From: DATJGR01 sp963735085
GTDB taxonomy: Bacteria > Pseudomonadota > Gammaproteobacteria > Pseudomonadales > Azotimanducaceae
DNA length: 64,000 bases
Direction of reading: 5' to 3'
Assembly: GCA_963735085.1 (NCBI GenBank)
Contig: CAVTJP010000005.1
Span: 930,001 to 994,000, forward strand
Shown here: piece by piece, positions 42,882 to 52,079 of the stretch
Position numbering within the stretch: position 1 is the first letter of the stretch
How the letters are laid out: each line of letters opens with the position of its first letter
The notes under the pieces: model-generated
The model's input: the letters and a program-made list of their open reading frames with translations, nothing else
Databases searched by the model: none
What the model was told of the DNA's origin: nothing
Position numbers and translations under genes: made by a program

Positions 42882-44215
42882 TGTTGCATCTCGATCGGCG
42901 CCGGCCGCCAGCCCCCGAGCGCCCGCTCGACGATTCTTCCGCATGCTAGCGCGACATGATCGCACCACGGCCGTGCGACGATCTGCACGCCGATCGGCAA
43001 TCCATCGCGCGACGTGCCGGCCCGAACCACGACGCATGGATAACCAGTGAGGCTGAACGGCAACGTATAAAGGTAATCGGCTTCGGTGTAATCGCCGGCG
43101 GCAGGAGCCGCGGAACCCGCTACCGGACACACGATCACGTCGACGTCCGCCATGAATTCGAGAAACGCGCGCCGCAGTCGATCCCATTCGAACAGCGATC
43201 GCTCGATGTCGTCGGCGCTCAACCTGCTTGCCTTGTCTGGTCGCCAGGTCTTCAACGAAATCGATTCGGGTCGCGACCAGTACGCGCGCGTGATACCGAG
43301 CGATTCGTCAATCCGGGGTGGCGTCGCGGCACACGTCGACGCACCCGCCTGTGCCAGCACTTCGACAACCGCAGCGACCGTTGCGGTGACATCGGCCGCA
43401 GCGTTCGCGCCGGGGAACTCGGTGAAATGGGCAATCGCAAGCGAGCGCATGTCGACTGACGCCGGATCACTGAGGTGCATCGGTACCACCGACGCATCGT
43501 GCCAGTCCATGCCGGCGATGACCGGGAGCGTCAGCGCCAGGTCGTCGACGCTGCGTGCCAACGGGCCAATTACGGTGCGCGGGTCGGCGAGCGCTGCGAT
43601 CGGCGGCACGTGGCCGGTGTTCGGGACGCGTCCGTTCGTTGGCTTCAGGCCCGCCACACCGCAGCAATGCGCCGGCCAGCGAATGCTGCCGCCGGAATCG
43701 CTGCCAAGCCCCAACGGCGAACCACATGCCGCGATCAGCGCCGCTTCACCGCTGGAGCTGCCGCCGGTCGTGCGCGCGAGATCGTATGGATTGCGGGGCG
43801 CGGGGTATACGTCAGCGGTTGCGCCCGGCTTGGTCTTGCCAAGCAGGATGGCGCCGGCCGCGCGCATTCGCGAGACCACCGTTGCATCGCGCTTCGGCAC
43901 GTAAGTGCGCCGCGCCTCATGGCCCGCCGCGCAGATCAGCCCCACGGTTTCGATCCAGTCCTTCACCGTGAACGGAACCCCGTGCAGCGGTCCGACCTTG
44001 GCATTGCGCGCCAACGCATCGTCGGCCGCGCGCGCTTCGGCGAGCACGGTATCGGACTGCTGAACGATCGCGTTGAGGCGCGGATTCACCGTTGCGATTC
44101 GAGCCAGGTACGCCTCGACCGCTTCGACGACGGAGATCTCCTTCGTCCGTATCGCACCTGCAAGCGCCAAAGCCGACGCAACCGTCGCGTCTTCCTTTAG
44201 CCATCGTTTCGTCAT
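42878..44215 (-). CDS. Amidase (amidase-signature family)
   Basis: Ser-cisSer-Lys hydrolase of 445 residues. Lys85 is in PFTVKDW, GGSSSGEAAL (151-160) holds the cis-serine, and GSDSGGSIRWPAH (171-183) holds the nucleophile Ser177. The C-terminal LPFSLTGYPCVVVRAG is typical. It could act on amides, carbamates or be GatA-like; no gatB/C is present, so a free-standing amidase is likelier. The ATG at 44215 starts the family domain. The kinase gene is translationally coupled downstream. A degraded piece of a related amidase lies at 47840-47950. Confidence 0.9.
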   Translation of the reverse strand: MTKRWLKEDATVASALALAGAIRTKEISVVEAVEAYLARIATVNPRLNAIVQQSDTVLAEARAADDALARNAKVGPLHGVPFTVKDWIETVGLICAAGHEARRTYVPKRDATVVSRMRAAGAILLGKTKPGATADVYPAPRNPYDLARTTGGSSSGEAALIAACGSPLGLGSDSGGSIRWPAHCCGVAGLKPTNGRVPNTGHVPPIAALADPRTVIGPLARSVDDLALTLPVIAGMDWHDASVVPMHLSDPASVDMRSLAIAHFTEFPGANAAADVTATVAAVVEVLAQAGASTCAATPPRIDESLGITRAYWSRPESISLKTWRPDKASRLSADDIERSLFEWDRLRRAFLEFMADVDVIVCPVAGSAAPAAGDYTEADYLYTLPFSLTGYPCVVVRAGTSRDGLPIGVQIVARPWCDHVALACGRIVERALGGWRPAPIEMQQ

Positions 44216-44241
44216 CGGCGATCCAGTTGCCGCTTCTGATA

Positions 44242-45501
44242 CTAACCGGCAGAGCGTGCCTGCCGCGCCCGCCTGGTGAGGACACCGCCCAGGACCAGGA
44301 TGCCGAGCGCGCCCCCTAGCAGCACCGGAACCACCCGCCGTAGTTCTCCCGGCAGTCCGATGAAGTCCGGGCGGCCGGTCTGCCAGAACACCCAGTGGAA
44401 GCCGAGCACCGTGGCCAGCGACGGGTCCCCCGTCTCCAGCACGATGATGGCGTCGCCGGTATCCAGATTGACCCGGGCGGTGCTGTTGATTGCAGGCTCG
44501 TTCACACCGTCGTGGCCGAACACATGGTCGCCGCTCGCGGTAGCCGCGTACAGGATCGTCCCCAGACCCCAGATGTCCAGACCCATCACGGACGCCTGCG
44601 GCTCGCGCATGGCATCGATCGTCGTCTGCCGAAGCGGCTTGTCGGCGGCGCCCGGCAATTGAGCCAGCACGAACCGCGTCAGGTCGTGGGCTGAGGTGCT
44701 GAAGGCCGTGGCCGCCTTGCACGCGTAACGGTAGACGGTGGCCGACTGGCCCCGCGCATCGTGGGACCCCGCCGAGTTGTTCATCTCCCCCAGGTACCGA
44801 TAACCGGAGCGCGTCATGCCAAGGGGCTCGAGGATGGCGTGCCGGGTGAACGCCTCAAAGCTCTCGCCGGAGACTTCCTCCACCAGCAGTTCGAGGATCA
44901 GGTAGCCGCCTCCCGAATAGACCCATTCACTGCCGGGTTTGCGCCCCACCGCGATGGCCGCCGGCTCGCCCGACGACGCACGTGGATTCGCCAGCGACAC
45001 CTCGACGGGCGGAACCGTTTCGTCCGGCTGGTAGTCTCCGAAGCCCAGCCCGTCGGTGAGCCCGGCTGTGTGGCTCAGTAGTCGGCGGACGGTCACGCCA
45101 CGGTTGTCGAAACCGCTGGCGGGAAGGTGCCAGCGGGTGAGGTAGTCGTCGACGGGACGATCCAAGCCGAGCCGGCCCTGTTCCACCAGCGTCATGACCG
45201 CCCACGCGGCGATCCATTTGCTCATGGAGGCGACCGCGAAGACGGTGTCGCCGTCGACCGGGTCCGCCGAGTTCGAGTCGTATTCGTCAAAGACGACTCC
45301 GTTGTCGATCAACACCAGCGCGGTGTTGCCGCGCGCGTTCCTCGACTCGATCATCCGCACCGCGGCATCCATGAACGCCCGGGCATCCCGCGGCGGCGCC
45401 AGGGGCTGACGCCACCAGCCGGAGACCGCACCAAACAGAATCAGGAACGCCCACAGCGTCAGCGCGACAAGGGTCGCGGCCACGGCCTTGACGTAGAACA
45501 C
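44242..45501 (-). CDS. Serine hydrolase (class C beta-lactamase/DD-peptidase-like), membrane anchored
   Basis: A 419-residue protein with an N-terminal helix (VKAVAATLVALTLWAFLILF), a beta-lactamase-related domain and a second helix near the C-terminus (VPVLLGGALGILVLGG). The catalytic SxxK is SMSK in VFAVASMSKWIAA, and the Tyr motif is YSGGGY. The third motif is HDGVN in place of KTG. The GTG at 45501 has GGAG eight bases upstream. The active site faces the periplasm. Members include esterases, D-aminopeptidases and penicillin-recognising enzymes. Confidence 0.85.
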   Translation of the reverse strand: MFYVKAVAATLVALTLWAFLILFGAVSGWWRQPLAPPRDARAFMDAAVRMIESRNARGNTALVLIDNGVVFDEYDSNSADPVDGDTVFAVASMSKWIAAWAVMTLVEQGRLGLDRPVDDYLTRWHLPASGFDNRGVTVRRLLSHTAGLTDGLGFGDYQPDETVPPVEVSLANPRASSGEPAAIAVGRKPGSEWVYSGGGYLILELLVEEVSGESFEAFTRHAILEPLGMTRSGYRYLGEMNNSAGSHDARGQSATVYRYACKAATAFSTSAHDLTRFVLAQLPGAADKPLRQTTIDAMREPQASVMGLDIWGLGTILYAATASGDHVFGHDGVNEPAINSTARVNLDTGDAIIVLETGDPSLATVLGFHWVFWQTGRPDFIGLPGELRRVVPVLLGGALGILVLGGVLTRRARQARSAG

Positions 45502-45654
45502 GCGGACATCTCCCCCGAACGTGCGGGCACTATAACAAGTCGCCGAAATCGCGCTCATCAAGTTGGACGGAGGTTCAGACGGGTGAGCGAAAAGCGATAG
45601 GATCAGTAGGCGATCGAAGCTGTTTGAGTTCTACCTGCGCGAAGGAAGTGAGGA

Positions 45655-46110
45655 ATGGAGATGCTGAAAATCCGGTCCGCTGTGGCAGACGACGAAGCAC
45701 GAGTATTTGAACTGCTGAAGCAATTCCCGGCGGAGAACACAGGCGCGGCGCCTTTCAACTGGGACAGCGGCAAGGCTGCGTTCCGGGCGATCGTTGCAGA
45801 CGCGGAAAAAGGAACGATCCTGCTGGCGCAGGAGGGTGATCTGCTACTCGGGATCTGCAGCCTGTCCTTTCCCATCGCGGTGCATTGCGCAGGGAAATAC
45901 ACCTGCATCGAGGAATTCATCGTCAGCCCAAACAGCCGCGGCAAGGGGGTCGGAGGGCAACTGATCGAAGCAGCCGTTGCCCGCGCAACCGAGGGCGGGT
46001 GCTACGAGATACAGGTGAACCGCCCCAGCGAACTCGGCTACCCCGTTTACCTGCGCCAGGGGTTTCTCGATGCCGGGAAACACCTGTTGATGAACCTGTC
46101 GCGACCGTGA
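45655..46110 (+). CDS. GNAT family N-acetyltransferase
   Basis: A 151-residue acetyltransferase. Motif A reads IEEFIVSPNSRGKGVGGQLI, with the RGKGVGG acetyl-CoA loop. Motif B includes VNRPSELGYPVYLRQGF. The N-terminal MLKIRSAVADDEARVFELL is the usual first strand and helix. GAAGGAAGTGAGG precedes the ATG. It stands alone between two minus-strand genes; substrate unknown. Confidence 0.9.
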   Translation: MEMLKIRSAVADDEARVFELLKQFPAENTGAAPFNWDSGKAAFRAIVADAEKGTILLAQEGDLLLGICSLSFPIAVHCAGKYTCIEEFIVSPNSRGKGVGGQLIEAAVARATEGGCYEIQVNRPSELGYPVYLRQGFLDAGKHLLMNLSRP

Positions 46111-46179
46111 GGCGTTGTCCGCTGTAGGCGCTGGCCGTCCCGTCACAGGCGCCCCGCGGATTTCAGAGCCGCATCCGGA

Positions 46180-47655
46180 TCAATCCACTTGCTTCACTGG
46201 CGGTGGCGCCCAAGTCCCCTTGCCGGGCGGCAGCACCGACGAAGCGTCGCTGGCCGGCTTCGGCCAGTACATCCGCAGGGCCAGGTAGATCGGGCCGTCC
46301 GGCGCCGGCAGCCAGTTAGATTCCCTGGCTTTGCCGGGCGAAGCCTTCTGGATGTACAGGGTCAGCGAGCCATCCTTGTTCTTCTTCATGTTCGGCAACA
46401 TCGGCGAATTGATGAGGTAACGGTTGATCGGGTTTTCGACCAGCAACTGGCTCTCGCCGTAGTACATGGTCACCGACCAGAACGCATTGACCGGCGGAAG
46501 TGAACCGGCAGGGAATGTGATGGTGTAATTGTGCTTGTTGCCATCCAGAGTCTGGCCGTCGCCATCGGTCCGGCCCAGCAGGTACATCGCCTCCGCAGCA
46601 TCGTTGCCGTAGATTCCGGCCCTGCCGCCGCCGGCACGCTTGAGCCAGTCGCCGTTGTAGAAAGTGCTGTCGCCCCACAACGATCCGACCTGCCAGCCGT
46701 TGACGTTGGTGGCACCACCGGCCACGAACTCGGTGACCTTGGCGTCGCCGGCTTTCATCCCCTCGGCCATCGCCTGCTGTTGCTCCGGCGAAAGACTGCC
46801 CATGTCGAAGGTCTTCCCGGGACCAACACCGATCCTTGCCAGCTTGGCGCGGATGTCCTTGTCGTTGTCGGACTCCGGAATGTAATCAAGCGCGGCGCTG
46901 AGGTAGCTCCAGAAATGGGCCTTGACGCCGGCCGACGTCGCAGGAACGAAATCGATCGTCGGCGCTGGGGCCGGCGCGGGCTTGTCCTGGAACGCCGATA
47001 GCGGCTGGACCTTGTACCCGGCCTGGATCTTCTCGACGTTGGGCATGTCCTTGGGATTGAAGAGTTGGGTGCGAAAAATAATGAGCATGAACGGGGTCGT
47101 CGAACGAAAGACCTTGCCGATGCCCGCGGGCGTGTCGCCTTGCCAGTCGGGACCGGCAACCGCATAGGAGCCGGCTTCGTTACCCGTTGCGCGGCTGCCG
47201 ATATAGCCATCGTTATAAAGGTTGCCGTCCACCAATTGCACCGAGTAGTAGCGGTCCTTGTCGACCTTAGGCACCGTGATCACGACGGGCTCGGCGCGCA
47301 GGTCCAGCCAAGCCAGCGAATACGGCGTATCGCTGTTCGGGCTGAGGACCGCTGTGTCCTTGTAGGTATACACGCGCGGCTCGTTCTTGATTTGATTGAA
47401 GGGTGCCTTGAACTGGGTCGTATCCTTGTCGACGGCATACTCATTCATGATCGCGTAGTTCATTACCAGCGGCAGGCCGTAGATGAAGCCCTCCTCGGCG
47501 ATGGATTTGAATTGCGCGGTACTGGGTCCAACCGCAGGTGCAGCGGCCGGCGGCGCCGCAGTCGTCTGGTCCGGTGCCTTGTTGCAGGCCGACAACAGCG
47601 CTAGCGAAAGCAAACCTGCCAGCGAAAATCTGGCGGCGGTGTCGAACTTGTTCAT
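46180..47655 (-). CDS. DUF1254/DUF1214 lipoprotein
   Basis: A 491-residue exported lipoprotein. The signal peptide carries the lipobox LLSAC (Cys about 24) and is followed by a Pro/Ala-rich linker. The DUF1254 part has YGLPLVMNYAIMNEYAVDKD, then VLSPNSDTPYSLAWLDLRAE. The DUF1214 part has the WSVTMYYGESQLL, NRYLINSP and DGSLTLYIQ segments. AGGAG before the ATG at 47655 fixes the start. The family is common in marine and soil proteobacteria; its function is not established. Confidence 0.9.
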   Translation of the reverse strand: MNKFDTAARFSLAGLLSLALLSACNKAPDQTTAAPPAAAPAVGPSTAQFKSIAEEGFIYGLPLVMNYAIMNEYAVDKDTTQFKAPFNQIKNEPRVYTYKDTAVLSPNSDTPYSLAWLDLRAEPVVITVPKVDKDRYYSVQLVDGNLYNDGYIGSRATGNEAGSYAVAGPDWQGDTPAGIGKVFRSTTPFMLIIFRTQLFNPKDMPNVEKIQAGYKVQPLSAFQDKPAPAPAPTIDFVPATSAGVKAHFWSYLSAALDYIPESDNDKDIRAKLARIGVGPGKTFDMGSLSPEQQQAMAEGMKAGDAKVTEFVAGGATNVNGWQVGSLWGDSTFYNGDWLKRAGGGRAGIYGNDAAEAMYLLGRTDGDGQTLDGNKHNYTITFPAGSLPPVNAFWSVTMYYGESQLLVENPINRYLINSPMLPNMKKNKDGSLTLYIQKASPGKARESNWLPAPDGPIYLALRMYWPKPASDASSVLPPGKGTWAPPPVKQVD

Positions 47656-47839
47656 GTGATTTCTCCTGATCCTTGACGGGTTGTCGGCTCGAGCGGATCG
47701 CAAATGCGCAGGATCGTGAACCAGGTCCTGCGTGGTACGGTTTGTCACCGCACCGACGCCGCTGCTCCCGATCGCGGTTTCATGCATAGATTGCAACACA
47801 GTTTGCCGCTGAGTTGAATTGTTCGGGGAAAAACAGCGC

Positions 47840-47950
47840 ATTTCCCGAGCCCGATGCCACCCGCTCAGCGGCATCGTTCAGCGCGCAGGTTTCGGCGAGC
47901 ATGGTACCGGGCTACCCAACAATCAGGTTGAGGCGCCGATTAAGGCTGTG
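47840..47950 (-). pseudogene. Degraded amidase fragment
   Basis: The 368-base gap 47656-48023 holds no intact gene. On the minus strand one frame reads SLNRRLNLIVG, a TAG stop, then PGTMLAETCALNDAAERV. This aligns with NPRLNAIVQQSDTVLAEARA in the amidase of this window. Only some 35 codons are recognisable, with an internal stop and broken flanks, so this is a remnant of an amidase-family gene. The match is short and judged by eye. Confidence 0.4.
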
Positions 47951-48023
47951 CGTTTCAAAAAAACTTGTCGAGCAGTTGGTAGAAGGCGATGCGCCGCGGG
48001 GATCACCATGGCGCGGGTCGCCG

Positions 48024-48488
48024 CTAGCGCGGTTCGAAGCGCTGATTCGAATACGGATTCGTGGTCGGGCGAATCACCACGTTGAAGCCGAAGCGCGTCG
48101 CTTGATGACAGGCGTTGCACGCACCGGTGAGCGCATCGAACGCCTGTTTGAACCGTGCATCGTCCTTCGCAACGATAGCTGACCTGAGTTGCTTCAGCGG
48201 CGCTGTCATCATCTCCGGCACCAGGTCGCTCAGCCGCTCTGGCGAATCCCTGTGCGTCGGATGAAATTTCACGACGTCGGCGAAGCCTTCCTCGAGTTCA
48301 TCCACTTCGTATGCGGCCAACGGCCAGTTGCCGGCCTGACCGGCAAACCACAGCTTGGCGTGGCGCATCTGCTGCGCGCTCATGATCTCGCCGAGTCCCG
48401 GTCCTGTCGCGGCTGCGACAGGCGGATCGGCGTTCGCGAGTTGCGAGATCAGCAGCAGAGTCACGATTTGCGCCAGTATGCGATGCAT
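48024..48488 (-). CDS. Small periplasmic c-type cytochrome
   Basis: A 154-residue exported protein with signal peptide MHRILAQIVTLLLISQLANA and one haem-c motif, CNACH, near residue 126. The helical spacing (MRHAKLWFAGQAGNWPLAAY, FADVVKFHPT, FKQAFDALTGACNACH) resembles cytochrome c'/c556-like proteins. The distal ligand is not obvious. An upstream in-frame ATG at 48524 is possible. It lies downstream of the peptidase gene. The stand-alone CcmI domain at 5024 is the only other cytochrome-c-related gene here. Confidence 0.8.
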   Translation of the reverse strand: MHRILAQIVTLLLISQLANADPPVAAATGPGLGEIMSAQQMRHAKLWFAGQAGNWPLAAYEVDELEEGFADVVKFHPTHRDSPERLSDLVPEMMTAPLKQLRSAIVAKDDARFKQAFDALTGACNACHQATRFGFNVVIRPTTNPYSNQRFEPR

Positions 48489-48540
48489 GCTCCAAAATTG
48501 CTCGATGTCGATACGCAGCATCATAGGCGCTTTCGGCGCG

Positions 48541-49596
48541 TCATTTTTGATTCGAACTCGAGATACCGATCGAGCGCAACTCACTCACGACCGTGGCATT
48601 GAACAGTTCGGGTTCCTCGAATGGAACGCCATGTGCGGAATGCTCGAACCAGACCAGCCGCTTGAATGGCGCTTTCAGTTTCGCGAAGTACGCCGCAGCG
48701 ATCCTCGCGTCGACATGCCGATCGTATCGGCCGAGAAAGAAGAATACCGGTACGGCAACCTCCGGCACTGAACGCGTCAAATCGAGTTCGAGTAATTCGT
48801 CGTTCATTGCCTTGAGCGAAACGTCGTTACCTCGAATCAGCTTGGGAAGTTCCCAAGGCAGTACCAAGCCCTCGAACAAACCGCGCAGTACGATCGATAC
48901 TCGGTTGAGCGGTTCATGATATGTCGCGCCATATCGATCGGCGAGCTTCTCGGTCAGCAGTACCTGATCGGCCGAGTGATATGGCGGCGGCCCGATGTTG
49001 CGCAAACGCCGCAGCGCATCCGCATCGTTGTGACGCGATGCTTCTGCCAACAGAAAATCGTACTGCGCGAGCTGTGAGGCCGGCGTATTGACCAGCGGCG
49101 CCACCGCGATGAGCGCCGCAACGTTCTCCGGATGGCGTTGCGCGTAGATCAATCCCAGCGTGGCGCCCCATGAATGGCCGATGAGCACAACTTTGGCAGC
49201 TTTCAAACGCTGCTTCAGGTGATCTACGACGGCGTCGAGATCAACGAGATGCCGCGCGATCGTCAGATGGCGCGGATCGGCATGGGCATCGAACGAGCGT
49301 CCCGTGCCGCGCTGGTCCCAATACACGACGACGAAGTGATCTTCGAGTTCGCCATTGAAATAGCGGAACAATGGCCGCTCCGCGCCGCCGGGCCCGCCAT
49401 GCAGCCACAGCAGAACGGGGACCGTACGGTCGGCGCCCCGAATCATCAGGAACAACCTTGCGCCGTCCACGTTCAGATACTCGGAATCGTGAATCGGTAC
49501 CGGCGCGGAATTCGCCGTCGACGACGCCGCGGATTTTTGTGCTGGCGCAAACAGCAGCATCGTCAGCATTAGCCACGATACGAAGAACCGAATCAC
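48541..49596 (-). CDS. Exported alpha/beta hydrolase, proline iminopeptidase-like
   Basis: A 351-residue hydrolase with an N-terminal signal or anchor helix (FFVSWLMLTMLLFAPAQ). The oxyanion motif LWLHGGPGGAERP and WDQRGTGRSF are those of proline iminopeptidases. The nucleophile is in VLIGHSWGATLGL, the acid in FLGRYDRHVD and the His in WFEHSAHGVPFEEP. The GTG at 49596 overlaps the kinase stop codon as GTGA. Likely a periplasmic or membrane-bound peptidase or esterase. Confidence 0.85.
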   Translation of the reverse strand: MIRFFVSWLMLTMLLFAPAQKSAASSTANSAPVPIHDSEYLNVDGARLFLMIRGADRTVPVLLWLHGGPGGAERPLFRYFNGELEDHFVVVYWDQRGTGRSFDAHADPRHLTIARHLVDLDAVVDHLKQRLKAAKVVLIGHSWGATLGLIYAQRHPENVAALIAVAPLVNTPASQLAQYDFLLAEASRHNDADALRRLRNIGPPPYHSADQVLLTEKLADRYGATYHEPLNRVSIVLRGLFEGLVLPWELPKLIRGNDVSLKAMNDELLELDLTRSVPEVAVPVFFFLGRYDRHVDARIAAAYFAKLKAPFKRLVWFEHSAHGVPFEEPELFNATVVSELRSIGISSSNQK

Positions 49597-50474
49597 GATG
49601 GCGCAAGCAAGCGTGCGGCCGCTCTGAGCGCCTGCCAGGTATCGCCCGGTTCGGCGACCAGACGCGCAAACGTCCACAGCCGAACGCGTTGCGCGTCAAC
49701 GCACAACAGGTCCGCAAAGCGCGCAACGAGACCGAGCGGATCGGCCGCCAATCGTTCACGGCAGTTCAGCAGATGCTGAGTAGCGTCGTAGGCCCGATCG
49801 CCTACGAACGGCTTCGGGTCGATCACCAGCCACGGTTCGCGCTGCGCCGCCAGGACATTGCCCGCGTGCAGGTCGGTCGCGAGCAGCACGTCGTCAGGCG
49901 CCGCACGGGCGAGTTCTTCCATCAAGCGCAAACCCTCTCGAGTAGCCCCGGCATCGGGCCGGTGTTGGACATCTGCAAGCAACGATTCGATCCAATGTCC
50001 GATCATCACTGACAATGGCCTGAAGGGGTGCGGCACCTTCGGCCGGCGCCACATTCTGCGTAGCAGACCCGCGATCACCGCATCCTGCTCAGGCTCGGCC
50101 AGCACGCGCAGCGAATGTCCGGGCACACACCGTTCCAGCAGCATCGCGTTGAGGGCAATGTCGGCATCGATCAATCGAACGGTTGGATCGTTCGCCCAGA
50201 ATCGCAAACCGGCAATCTCGCCTTCGCCTTCCATATGTGGCAGGCCGAGTTTCAGAACGACCGTCGTTGCATCCGTCAGGCATGCCGGAGCCACCCAGGC
50301 GCCGCTGCCTTCGTGCATGAATGGCGGCTCCAGTTTGAGCGACCAGCGACGCTGCAATTCCCGCACCGTCCCAGGGAGTTGCTGCAGCCAGACCATCCGC
50401 TCGGGGTTCCCCTCGCAGGCGCCGGCCAGTCGCTCCGGGATCAACAACGGCGCCGACGATTTATCTGGCGGCAT
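49593..50474 (-). CDS. APH(6)-like aminoglycoside/hydroxyurea phosphotransferase family protein
   Basis: A 293-residue small-molecule kinase of the streptomycin 6-phosphotransferase/hydroxyurea kinase family. The catalytic loop is LLATDLHAGNVLAA (Asp), and WLVIDPKPFVGDRAYD is the metal-binding DPK block typical of APH(6). An N-terminal nucleotide lobe (TTVVLKLGLP) precedes them. Chromosomal members are often cryptic, so resistance should not be assumed. It is coupled to the downstream peptidase gene by a four-base overlap. Confidence 0.88.
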   Translation of the reverse strand: MPPDKSSAPLLIPERLAGACEGNPERMVWLQQLPGTVRELQRRWSLKLEPPFMHEGSGAWVAPACLTDATTVVLKLGLPHMEGEGEIAGLRFWANDPTVRLIDADIALNAMLLERCVPGHSLRVLAEPEQDAVIAGLLRRMWRRPKVPHPFRPLSVMIGHWIESLLADVQHRPDAGATREGLRLMEELARAAPDDVLLATDLHAGNVLAAQREPWLVIDPKPFVGDRAYDATQHLLNCRERLAADPLGLVARFADLLCVDAQRVRLWTFARLVAEPGDTWQALRAAARLLAPS

Positions 50475-50497
50475 CGACGCTCCCTACTGTCGGGAGC

Positions 50498-50806
50498 CTA
50501 GCGTCGCGCCGGCGGAATCTTGCCGATCGCCTCCGCAAAGCGCGAGTGCGCCGCCGCGTCGACGGGCCGATGCGTCACGTTGGTACCGGCCGGATAAGTT
50601 CCGAGGTGGTTGCCACCTTTCAGATTATTCGCCGGCCGGATGGGCCGCGGACAGAATCCACCCCCACAGTTCGGACACACATTGAGCAGCACCTCGTCGA
50701 CGCAGCGTGCGCAGAATGTACATTCGAACGAACAGATGCGCGCCTCGGTGGAGTTGGCCGTCAATGGCACGTTGCACTGTTCGCAGGTCGGCCTGAGTTC
50801 GAGCAT
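50498..50806 (-). CDS. DUF1272 zinc-ribbon protein
   Basis: A 102-residue protein whose first 60 residues match DUF1272: LRPTCEQCNVPL, then ICSFECTFCARCVDEVLLNV and CPNCGGGFCPRP. Paired cysteines would bind two zinc ions. The tail (about 40 residues) is polar and probably flexible. Function unknown. It lies between the GFA-like and APH-like genes on the same strand with short gaps. Confidence 0.88.
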   Translation of the reverse strand: MLELRPTCEQCNVPLTANSTEARICSFECTFCARCVDEVLLNVCPNCGGGFCPRPIRPANNLKGGNHLGTYPAGTNVTHRPVDAAAHSRFAEAIGKIPPARR

Positions 50807-50824
50807 GTCGAAACCATGAGTTGA

Positions 50825-51232
50825 TCAGCCAGGCACGCGTTCGAATGCGGGGACACCGCTGGGTACGTGATGGAACGCCTGTTTGTCGATCGTGAAGATC
50901 GCCATCTGCGGCGTACCGAACAGCGACGGGTCATCGAATGTGCCGACCTTGATCAACGCGGCACCGGGCAAACCAGCCGAGCGCGTGGTCAGATGCGTGC
51001 CGCACTCCGCGCAGAATTCGCGCGTGACCGCATTCGGCAGATCCTTGCGCTTGAACGTTTTCGGCGCGCCCTTGGTGTACGCGAAACCGGACTCCGGCAT
51101 CGCCATGATTACGTTCGGATGCCCGCCGGTCAGATACTGACACTCGCGGCAATGGCACTGCCCTTTGAACATCGGTTCGCCCTCAGCCTGATAGCGCACC
51201 GCTTTGCAATAACAACCGCCTTCGAATTTCAT
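50825..51232 (-). CDS. GFA-family (glutathione-dependent formaldehyde-activating) zinc protein
   Basis: A 135-residue GFA/CENP-V-like protein. Cysteine motifs are GGCYCKAVRY, GQCHCRECQ and FCAECGTHL, which bind two zinc ions. Members include Gfa, which speeds S-hydroxymethylglutathione formation, but most are uncharacterised. The ATG at 51232 starts the domain directly. It diverges from the exonuclease III gene, 58 bases away. Confidence 0.9.
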   Translation of the reverse strand: MKFEGGCYCKAVRYQAEGEPMFKGQCHCRECQYLTGGHPNVIMAMPESGFAYTKGAPKTFKRKDLPNAVTREFCAECGTHLTTRSAGLPGAALIKVGTFDDPSLFGTPQMAIFTIDKQAFHHVPSGVPAFERVPG

Positions 51233-51290
51233 GATGTTCTCCTGTCTGAGTGCTTGCTCCGTCCGCGCAGATGATCGCACACTTGTGCGC

Positions 51291-52061
51291 ATGCGAGTGG
51301 CCACCTGGAACATCAATGGACTGCGCGCCAGGCTCGACTACATCGGTCGCTGGTTGGACGCGCGCAAACCCGACATCGTGGGTCTGCAGGAAACCAAGAT
51401 CACCGACGAAGAGTTTCCAACGGCGTTCTTCACCGAACTCGGATACCACGTTGCGAGCTACGGTCAGAAGGCGTGGAACGGCGTCGCCGTGCTGAGCCGG
51501 AAACCAGCGGAAATGCTCGACCGCGGCCTGCCAGGTGAAGACGCATTCGGTTCACGGCTGCTGCGGGTGCGGGTCGATGATCTCGAATTCACGACGGTCT
51601 ATTGTCCGAACGGCAAGCACCTCGGCCACGACGATTTCCCGAACAAGCTCGCGTGGTTCGATTCGCTGGCGCGTTATTGGGCGGCGCAGGACAGCGACAC
51701 ACCGGCTGTTCTGTGTGGTGACTTCAACATCGTACCCGCCGAACTCGACAGCTGGCTCAGCGGCGACACCAGCGAGATAATCTTTCACACGAGGGCCGAG
51801 CGCGATCGATATGCGGCACTGCTCGACCTGGGCCTGATTGATCTGTTCCGCCAGCACCATCCTGAGAAGCGTGCGTTCTCCTGGTGGGATTTCAGAGGCG
51901 GCGCGTTCCATCGCGGTCAGGGGCTGCGCATCGACATGGTATTGGCGACTGCAACCGCCGCGCAGCGCGTCAACTCGATCGAGATCGATCGCGACTTCCG
52001 CAAGAAGCTCGACGGTCTGACGCCTTCGGATCATGCTCCGGTGTTCGCCGACCTGAGCTAG
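51291..52061 (+). CDS. xthA: Exodeoxyribonuclease III (AP endonuclease)
   Basis: EEP-family DNA-repair nuclease that cuts at abasic sites and removes blocked 3' ends. The 256 residues show WNINGLRARL, LQETKITDEEF, CGDFNIVPAELD, the SWWDFRGGAF strand and the final SDHAPVFADL. Length matches ExoIII. The ATG at 51291 gives the standard MRVATWNING N-terminus. The downstream VOC gene is convergent. Confidence 0.95.
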   Translation: MRVATWNINGLRARLDYIGRWLDARKPDIVGLQETKITDEEFPTAFFTELGYHVASYGQKAWNGVAVLSRKPAEMLDRGLPGEDAFGSRLLRVRVDDLEFTTVYCPNGKHLGHDDFPNKLAWFDSLARYWAAQDSDTPAVLCGDFNIVPAELDSWLSGDTSEIIFHTRAERDRYAALLDLGLIDLFRQHHPEKRAFSWWDFRGGAFHRGQGLRIDMVLATATAAQRVNSIEIDRDFRKKLDGLTPSDHAPVFADLS

Positions 52062-52079
52062 CCGGATGCATCGTTCGGC

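Noticed and set aside
42878..44722. 614-codon reading of the amidase gene from 44722
   Set aside because: The extra N-terminal residues lie in the serine hydrolase gene in another frame. The amidase domain starts at the ATG at 44215.
49593..50474. Acquired aminoglycoside resistance gene
   Set aside because: The APH(6)-like family is widespread on chromosomes as cryptic kinases. The gene is coupled to a native-looking peptidase gene, with no mobile element around it.
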